Assembly: GCA_003477185.1 (NCBI GenBank)
Contig: DMTJ01000583.1
Span: 1-5,887, forward strand
DNA: 5,887 nucleotides
Direction: 5' to 3'
From: Lentisphaeria bacterium
Lineage (GTDB): Bacteria; Verrucomicrobiota; Lentisphaeria; JABSQK01; UBA12247
Of this stretch, positions 1-5,887 are shown piece by piece (position 1 is the first letter of the stretch; each line of letters starts with the position of its first letter). The position numbers and the translations under genes are program-made. Under the pieces are notes generated by a model that did not search any database, had not been told where the DNA came from, and saw nothing but the letters and a program-made list of their open reading frames with translations.

Positions 1-189
1 ATGCAAAGAGCGCGGAACGGCCGCGACGACGCAAAGCGCCGGGACCATGACCACTAGATACATCGGCGCATCGGCCATGATCGCGGCGGTGCACGTGACG
101 ATCAGAACGCCCAGCGACTGCGTGGCGGCCAACCACCGAGATCGGGAACCGGGCGCAATGATGGTACGTTCTTCGAGTGTTTTCCCCAT
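1..189 (-). CDS. N-terminal part of an unidentified membrane protein, cut by the window edge
   Basis: Reading the minus strand from ATG at 189-187 gives 63 codons with no stop before the window edge, so only the N-terminus is present. The protein begins MGKTLEERTIIAPGSRSRW. Two hydrophobic stretches follow, at about residues 19-37 and 42-58, and the visible part ends in PRSLH. This pattern suggests the first helical hairpin of an integral inner-membrane protein with a short polar cytoplasmic N-terminus. An AGGA Shine-Dalgarno core lies 5 nt upstream of the ATG on the minus strand, which supports this start. The gene diverges from argG across a 122-bp gap. The family is not recognised. A His right after the second helix could fit a membrane desaturase, where His-box motifs start at that point, but that is speculation. 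The reality of the gene is moderately supported; its function is unknown. Confidence 0.55.
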   Translation of the reverse strand, partial: MGKTLEERTIIAPGSRSRWLAATQSLGVLIVTCTAAIMADAPMYLVVMVPALCVVAAVPRSLH

Positions 190-194
190 TCTAG

Positions 195-1634
<1,440 letters not shown>

Positions 1635-1674
1635 TTCTTGGACCTCGCGCCATCCACCCCACAAGAGAAGTAGA

Positions 1675-2067
1675 ATGAAGAAGCTCTTGCCCTTCATGTT
1701 CATCGTCGGCCTTTGCGCCACATCCATCAGCCAAGCGGCCGAGCCATTGGCAGAGGAAAACGTCGCAGAGCTGGAGATGTGCTATATCTCAAGGGGCAGT
1801 GGCACCAAGTGGCACGCGATCAAGACGTGCCACGCGCTCAAAAAATCCAAGAACGTTCAGCATTTGAACATCGAGGATGCTGTTGGGCGTGGCCGCGGCA
1901 AGCGCTGGAATTCGCCCTGCAAGTTCTGCTTGAACAAGCTGAAAAAGGACGAGCGTTTCGCCGAGAAACTGGAAGAGGTCAAGAGCCATCTTCCTGAAGC
2001 GAAACCCGCTCCCGAAGAAGCAGCTGTCCCTGCAGCCGCAGAAGAGAAACCCGCCGACGGCGAATAG
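1675..2067 (+). CDS. Small exported protein with an Ada-like Cys/His zinc-binding module
   Basis: The product has 130 residues. Residues 1-21 form a typical Sec signal peptide: KK, then a hydrophobic core LLPFMFIVGLCA, then a probable cut after SISQA. The central region (about 36-85) contains H47, C52, a KKSKN segment, an IEDA helix start, and a closing PCKFC (C82, C85). The spacing H-x4-C ... PC-x2-C resembles the short module found in the Ada metal-binding domain and at the ends of some secreted nucleases and ComEC/metallo-beta-lactamase-like proteins, where the Cys residues bind zinc. C36 and H53 are further candidate ligands. From about residue 107 the tail is rich in Ala, Pro, Glu and Lys and likely disordered. 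A purine-rich ribosome binding site (AGAGAAG, 1664-1670) lies 4 nt before the ATG. The gene starts 40 nt after argG with no terminator seen between, so co-transcription is possible. No enzymatic domain is visible; periplasmic location and metal binding are inferred. The gene itself looks secure, its function does not. Confidence 0.85.
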   Translation: MKKLLPFMFIVGLCATSISQAAEPLAEENVAELEMCYISRGSGTKWHAIKTCHALKKSKNVQHLNIEDAVGRGRGKRWNSPCKFCLNKLKKDERFAEKLEEVKSHLPEAKPAPEEAAVPAAAEEKPADGE

Positions 2068-2091
2068 GCAATCCCGGGACGATGGCGGATT

Positions 2092-2113
2092 GGGCGCAGC
2101 GGGAGCTGCGCCC
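2092..2113 (+). terminator. GC-rich hairpin after the exported-protein gene; possible terminator or REP-like element
   Basis: GGGCGCAG and CTGCGCCC form a perfect 8-bp stem around the 6-nt loop CGGGAG, starting 24 nt after the stop codon. The sequence after the stem is TACGTTTCAA, with only three consecutive T residues, so it is not a classical intrinsic terminator. It could end the argG transcript, protect the mRNA 3' end, or be one copy of a dispersed palindromic repeat. Confidence 0.5.
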
Positions 2114-2350
2114 TACGTTTCAATGGCACTGACCTAGTGTGGCGTGTCACAAATTCGTCGGATAAAGGGCGGCCCTTTCGGCGCTCCGCCGCGCTAGCGA
2201 CACCTCGCCGATGGTCCAGCAGCCCGTCGGACTGCTAGGGGTGATCGTAGGTCTACTATGCTGATTGGAGGCAATCACAATCACATCCCTGTGGGGGTTG
2301 GCTACCTTTAAGTTCGCATTCGAAGGAATTCCGTGAGTAAGAGACGGTAG

Positions 2351-2369
2351 CTTGGCTCTCTGAGCCGAG
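2351..2369. other. Short hairpin in the gene-poor region
   Basis: CTTGGCTC pairs with GAGCCGAG around the 3-nt loop TCT, giving eight pairs of which one is G-U. No T-run follows on the plus strand, and none is seen on the minus strand, so a terminator role is not supported. Its role is unknown. Confidence 0.25.
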
Positions 2370-2617
2370 TTGCGATGGTCTCGGAGGACGAGGAAACGGA
2401 CGCGGGGCGGAGATCCAACGCTACTTTCTGGCGGATGCCACGCAGCGGGAAGTACCGAAGGCCGTGCTTCCCCGAACCACACAGAATCTGCTCCAACACG
2501 GTGTACACCACTGCCCGATTGAGTTGCGGACGGCAACAGAATGTACGCACCATTCAGCAGCAACTTATCCTGCTGTTCAGTCATGTGCGTAGCTTAAATA
2601 TCACGCGGCTCGACCCA

Positions 2618-2764
2618 ATGTACGATGCAGAAAAGGAGCAGGCGTTCCTGCATAGCCGCGAACACGAACTGATGCCAGAGCTCGAGCTAGATCACGCCAT
2701 GTACTTAAACCCGCAATGGGAACCGAATGCTGACTGGTGGGGAAGCCAAGTTGTCGTAGGCTAG
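2618..2764 (+). CDS. Doubtful small ORF or gene fragment, acidic and Trp-containing
   Basis: From ATG at 2618 the frame encodes 48 residues rich in Glu, Asp and His (MYDAEKEQAFLHSREHELMP at the start), with NPQWEP and DWWGS near the end. Codon choice looks more coding-like than in the same frame further upstream, where the open frame continues back to an ATG at 2375 through an Arg/Cys-rich, non-protein-like segment. There is no Shine-Dalgarno sequence before 2618. The last codons overlap the hairpin at 2737-2774. The family is not recognised. It may be a real small gene, the tail of a decayed larger gene, or chance. Confidence 0.15.
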   Translation: MYDAEKEQAFLHSREHELMPELELDHAMYLNPQWEPNADWWGSQVVVG

Positions 2765-2774
2765 CTCTCCCCAC
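2737..2774. other. Nested inverted repeat (possible structured RNA or DNA element)
   Basis: An outer 7-bp perfect stem (GTGGGGA at 2737-2743 with TCCCCAC at 2768-2774) encloses an inner 4-bp stem (AGCC at 2744-2747 with GGCT at 2759-2762). The loop is 11 nt, with a one-sided 5-nt bulge AGCTC. No T-run follows, so an intrinsic terminator is unlikely. It sits about 135 bp before the exchanger gene and could lie in its leader. Confidence 0.3.
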
Positions 2775-2898
2775 AGGCCCGGAATCTACCTCGCCGAACG
2801 GGGGTACAGAGCAGGCCATAAGCCTTTGCTAGGCCGGGAAGATGCCGGGTAAATCGTGCGCGTCGCCGTAGTGTTCGCGCTTGCCCGCTCAACGGAAT

Positions 2899-2902
2899 AG
2901 GA
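2899..2902 (+). promoter_or_regulatory. Ribosome binding site that fixes a GTG start for the exchanger gene
   Basis: AGGA lies 7 nt upstream of GTG at 2910, an ideal spacing. The nearest in-frame ATG, at 2937 (codon 10), has no comparable site, so the GTG is the preferred start. Confidence 0.7.
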
Positions 2903-2909
2903 TTTCCCT

Positions 2910-3992
2910 GTGTTCGAACAACAACTCCACGAGTTCATGCAGAATCAGTCCTCGCTGATTCTGGTAGTCATCCTGGTCATCGCCATCATTCTGCTTGCCA
3001 AAGGCGCAGATATGGTGGTCTCGTCAGCGGTGGCTTTAGCTTTGCGCTGGAAGCTTCCGAAAGTCGTGGTTGGTGCCACAGTAGTGAGTCTCGGGACCAC
3101 CCTCCCGGAGACAATGATCTCGGTTCTGGCGGCGGTCAAAGGAGACCCCGGGCTCGCGCTTGGCAACGCCGTGGGTTCCATCATCTGCGACACCGGCTTG
3201 ATCCTCGGCATCGCGGCGACAATCTCTCCCCTGCCGCTGAACCGCAGCGTCGTGAATCGCCAGGGCTGGCTACAGCTGGGCGCTGGCTTCCTGCTGGTCA
3301 TTGCCTGCATTCCGTGGTCATCGCCTGCTGCGGCTCTGACCACCGGCGGCGGCCTATCACGAGTCGCCGGCATGCTGTTTCTGGTATTGCTGGTGGCCTA
3401 CATTCTACTCACGATCCGCTGGTCCCGCTCAAGCGGCGGCGAAGAACACCTCGAAGGCGAGGAAGATGCCAATGCTGCCTTGCCGGGGGTGATTCTGCGC
3501 CTGATTGTTGGCTTATCGCTGGTGATTGTAAGCTCACACCTGCTGATTCCTGCGGCGCAGATTCTGGCTGCACGCCTTGGTGTGCCAGACGCGGTGGTCG
3601 CAGCGACCATGGTCGCCCTAGGCACCTCACTGCCCGAGTTGGTCACGGCCCTACAGGCTGTGCGCCGCAACCATGGCGATCTCGCAATTGGCAACGTGAT
3701 CGGGGCCGACATCCTAAACGTCCTGTTTGTAGCCGGTGCCTCCGCCGCAGTCGTTCCGGGCGGGCTGTCTGCAGAGCCGCAATTTTTTCTCGTGATGTTC
3801 CCCGTGATGCTCGTCGTCCTGATCGTCTTCCGGGTCGGCATCATGATTTCGGGTGCCACGCTCAAGCGTGGCGTGGGCATCGCTCTACTGGTCTGCTATG
3901 CGATCGCTATGCCGTTGATGTACCTCACCAGCTCTGGTGCAGACGGGCACGATGACGCCACACCGGCTGCCGCGCCTGCCGCTCACAACTGA
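2910..3992 (+). CDS. Sodium/calcium exchanger family (CaCA) inner-membrane antiporter, YrbG-like
   Basis: This 360-residue inner-membrane protein should exchange Ca2+ (or another cation) for Na+, K+ or H+. It shows the two inverted alpha repeats that define the CaCA family. Alpha-1 has LGTTLPE (residues 61-67) and GNAVGSIICD (85-94); alpha-2 has LGTSLPE (237-243) and GNVIGADILN (261-270). The Glu residues in the two LPE motifs (E67, E243) are the conserved cation ligands of the family. About ten membrane segments can be drawn, five per half, joined by a short Glu-rich polar loop (about 172-190) that is much smaller than the regulatory loop of animal NCX proteins. The C-terminal tail (about 340-360) is polar with His, Asp and Ala/Pro. 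Length and topology fit bacterial members (about 320-370 residues). The start is GTG with a well-placed AGGA. The next gene begins 5 nt after the stop. The family is certain; ion specificity cannot be read from sequence. Confidence 0.93.
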   Translation: MFEQQLHEFMQNQSSLILVVILVIAIILLAKGADMVVSSAVALALRWKLPKVVVGATVVSLGTTLPETMISVLAAVKGDPGLALGNAVGSIICDTGLILGIAATISPLPLNRSVVNRQGWLQLGAGFLLVIACIPWSSPAAALTTGGGLSRVAGMLFLVLLVAYILLTIRWSRSSGGEEHLEGEEDANAALPGVILRLIVGLSLVIVSSHLLIPAAQILAARLGVPDAVVAATMVALGTSLPELVTALQAVRRNHGDLAIGNVIGADILNVLFVAGASAAVVPGGLSAEPQFFLVMFPVMLVVLIVFRVGIMISGATLKRGVGIALLVCYAIAMPLMYLTSSGADGHDDATPAAAPAAHN

Positions 3993-3997
3993 CCGCT

Positions 3998-5887
3998 ATG
4001 GCACGCAAGGCCCGACGCAGCCGAGTTGCCCGCGAAGCAGCACCGCCTGACATCTCACTCGGGGGCATGTCGGAGCGCGCCTTTCTGGCGCTCGCCCTTG
4101 GCTCGCTGCTGCTGGCCGCCGCCCTGATCTACGGCAAGTCCCTGCAGTTTGGCTTCACGAACTGGGACGATACCAAGCTGATCGTAGACAACCCTGGGAT
4201 TCGCTCCCTCTCCGGCGACAGCCTGAGCACCATGTTTTCCCTGCAGAAGGGCCGGACCTTTCAGCCGATTCGCGAGCTGAGCTATGCGCTGGACTACGCC
4301 ATGTGGGGACTGCGACCCGGCCCATACCATGCGGTAAACGTGCTGCTGCATGCCCTCGGTTCATGCCTGCTGTTTCTTTGGTTCGCACGTGTGATCCCTG
4401 CATTTCTGCCGAGTTGGCACCGCGCGCAGACCCGATTGGCTGCGTGGTTCGGGGCCATGCTGTTTGCCGTGCACCCGGTCCACGTCGAAGCAGTCGCCTG
4501 GGCCTCATCCCGCAAGTATGGCCTGTTAATTGTCTTTACAGCACTTGCCGCGCTCGTACACTGGCAGGCGCGCGAACGCGAAGGAGCCAGCAAGTACGGG
4601 CTGTGGGCAGCATCACTCGTAGCAGCGGTCCTGGCCATGCTTTCCAGCCCGGTCGGTGTGGTCGTCCCCACGCTGATTATCTTGACCGACTTGGTGCTTG
4701 ACCGCTTGGCAGCCGTCCGCAAGCGCTGGCCAGCCTATCTCGCCTACCTGCTCTGCAATGCCTTCCTTACCCTGGCCTTGGTGGGAGTCCTTACCGAAGG
4801 CGAGGGCAAGACTGCGCGCACGCACGCCCACGGCGACGCGATAAATACGGTTTTTACTGATCTCTGGGTGCTGGTGATCTACGCGAAGAATTTGCTTGCA
4901 CCGCTGTGGTTGAACTGCCGCTACCATCACTACGTGATCGATTCGCTTACGCCGCAAGCCTGCCTCGGGCTGGCGCTTCTCGTGGCCGCGATCGCAGGCG
5001 CGGTCATACTCGCGCGAAAGGGCAATATGCTGCTTGCCTGGGCAGTGGCCTGGTTCGGCATTGCCTGGTCGCCAGTTGCGAACATCATCCCTATTTCGAC
5101 CATCATGGCCGATCGCTACCTCTACCTCCCAGCGGTATCGCTCTGCGTTCTGGCTGGAATTGGTGGTGCGGCCCTGGCTCGGCGCTTTTCACCAGCCGGA
5201 GTCGCCATTCCCGCCCTTATCCTGCTCGCCTATGCGGCCGGTGCCTTTCAACGCTGCGATGTCTGGCGCGACAGCCGGGCACTCTGGACAGACTCCATGG
5301 CCAAGGACCCAAACAGCGCCCTGCCCTATAACAATCTGGCTCTGGTCTTGGACGACGAGGGTGAGCTCGCTAAGGCTGAGGCCCTCTATCGCAAGGCTGT
5401 CGTCTACAATCCTGACTACAAAGAAGCCTATTACAACCTAGGCCGGGCACTGGTCCAGCAGAACAAGCTGCTCGACGAAGCGATGACGCACATCGATCGG
5501 GCCATCGAGCTTGATGCGAACTTCGCAGATGCCCACAACTACCGGGGAATCCTCCTGCGCCGCAAGGGCGAGCCTGAGCAGGCTGCACGAGCGTACGAAG
5601 CCGCACTGGCGATCCAGCCCGCTCACCATGAGGCGCTGACCAATCTGGGCAATATTCATCTCTTGGCGAATCGTCTTCAAGAAGCCGAGAGCTACTATCT
5701 TCGGGCGCTAGCGCTAGCGCCTGGCATCGCCCAGCTCCATGCTAATCTCGGCGTAATCGCGCACAAGACCGGCGATCTCGAGCTGGCCATCTCCCGCTAT
5801 AAGCAGGCTTTGGCAATCCAGCCGAACTATGAGACTGCCCAACAGAACCTGTTGAAGCTCCAAGAAGTGCTCGAAAACCCCCAATAG
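3998..5887 (+). CDS. Polytopic membrane protein with C-terminal TPR repeats, TMTC/DUF1736-like
   Basis: The 629-residue product is complete, with its stop at the last base of the window. After a basic N-terminus (MARKARRSRVAR) comes a first membrane helix (about 26-46), then a non-cytoplasmic-looking loop with NWDD (55-58) and a segment ending FQPIRELSYALDY. About ten further hydrophobic helices run to residue 417 and include HPVHVEAVAW (159-168) and ADRYLYLP (371-378). Residues 441-611 form five consecutive TPR units of 34-35 residues; unit 2 (475-509) has one extra residue. This order (GT-C-like membrane domain with an acidic first loop, then TPRs) is that of the TMTC group, whose animal members are linked to protein O-mannosylation. 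A sugar-transfer role here is inferred from architecture only; the enzyme could instead be a scaffold. The gap after the exchanger stop is 5 nt with no good Shine-Dalgarno, suggesting translational coupling. An in-frame ATG at 4067 (codon 24) is a possible alternative start. Confidence 0.85.
   Translation: MARKARRSRVAREAAPPDISLGGMSERAFLALALGSLLLAAALIYGKSLQFGFTNWDDTKLIVDNPGIRSLSGDSLSTMFSLQKGRTFQPIRELSYALDYAMWGLRPGPYHAVNVLLHALGSCLLFLWFARVIPAFLPSWHRAQTRLAAWFGAMLFAVHPVHVEAVAWASSRKYGLLIVFTALAALVHWQAREREGASKYGLWAASLVAAVLAMLSSPVGVVVPTLIILTDLVLDRLAAVRKRWPAYLAYLLCNAFLTLALVGVLTEGEGKTARTHAHGDAINTVFTDLWVLVIYAKNLLAPLWLNCRYHHYVIDSLTPQACLGLALLVAAIAGAVILARKGNMLLAWAVAWFGIAWSPVANIIPISTIMADRYLYLPAVSLCVLAGIGGAALARRFSPAGVAIPALILLAYAAGAFQRCDVWRDSRALWTDSMAKDPNSALPYNNLALVLDDEGELAKAEALYRKAVVYNPDYKEAYYNLGRALVQQNKLLDEAMTHIDRAIELDANFADAHNYRGILLRRKGEPEQAARAYEAALAIQPAHHEALTNLGNIHLLANRLQEAESYYLRALALAPGIAQLHANLGVIAHKTGDLELAISRYKQALAIQPNYETAQQNLLKLQEVLENPQ

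Larger units (their letters stand above)
2114..2909. other. Gene-poor region of about 800 bp with several inverted repeats
   Basis: No convincing gene was found here. Open frames exist on both strands (plus 2375-2764; minus 2584-2147 and 2553-2308) but they overlap one another, lack recognisable domains, and have no clear ribosome binding sites. The region contains a palindrome with arms AAAGGGC and GCCCTTT around a single G (2164-2178), a hairpin at 2351-2369 and a nested hairpin at 2737-2774. The promoter for the downstream exchanger gene should lie at its right end; TTGCTA at 2826-2831 with TAAATC at 2850-2855 is a poor candidate. The uneven base composition and short coding-like patches in different frames fit a decayed gene or insertion remnant, but no parent element could be identified. 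Confidence 0.4.

Noticed and set aside
2120..2240. Possible end of an insertion sequence near the left edge of the gene-poor region
   Set aside because: The sequence around 2138-2170 looked like it could be a transposon end, but no matching inverted copy or target duplication was found further right and no transposase is recognisable.
2147..2584. 145-codon minus-strand ORF in the gene-poor region
   Set aside because: The translation has no recognisable domain, signal peptide or helix pattern, and it overlaps two competing frames. It could be a decayed gene but is not supported as a CDS.
3314..3955. 213-codon plus-strand ORF overlapping the exchanger gene
   Set aside because: It is an Arg-rich out-of-frame shadow of the exchanger, whose frame carries both alpha-repeat motifs.
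4303..5441. Alternative plus- and minus-strand ORFs within the TMTC-like gene
   Set aside because: They are out-of-frame shadows; the main frame is continuous with membrane helices and five regular TPR units.

Overview
The window looks like ordinary chromosomal DNA from a Gram-negative proteobacterium. A gammaproteobacterium is the best guess, because the argininosuccinate synthase is the long E. coli-type form and closely matches what I remember of the E. coli protein. By eye the GC content is moderately high, with GC-rich third codon positions. The genus cannot be fixed from this sequence. I saw no tRNA, rRNA, CRISPR array or intact insertion sequence.

Layout. (1) At the left edge, positions 189 to 1 on the minus strand carry the first 63 codons of a membrane-protein gene that runs out of the window. 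(2) A 122-bp divergent intergenic region separates it from argG. It holds a 12-bp perfect palindrome, a weak promoter candidate and a weak ArgR-box-like sequence. (3) argG (312-1634) encodes the penultimate enzyme of arginine biosynthesis. (4) Forty bases downstream lies a small gene (1675-2067) for an exported protein with a Cys/His cluster like the Ada-type zinc-binding module, ending in an Ala/Glu/Pro-rich tail. A perfect 8-bp GC hairpin follows its stop. (5) Positions 2114-2909 hold no gene I can defend, only several inverted repeats and weak ORFs; this may be decayed sequence. (6) A tight pair follows: a sodium/calcium exchanger family antiporter (2910-3992, GTG start) and, after a 5-nt gap, a polytopic membrane protein with five C-terminal TPR repeats resembling the TMTC/DUF1736 group (3998-5887).

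How the genes relate. argG and the exported small protein may share a transcript, but no functional link is visible. The exchanger and TMTC-like genes are almost certainly one transcriptional unit. The pairing is suggestive because animal TMTC proteins have been linked to ER calcium handling, but the link here is inference. No clearly new multi-gene system is evident. The items most worth following up are the exported zinc-module protein, the exchanger/TMTC pair and the unexplained 2114-2909 stretch.
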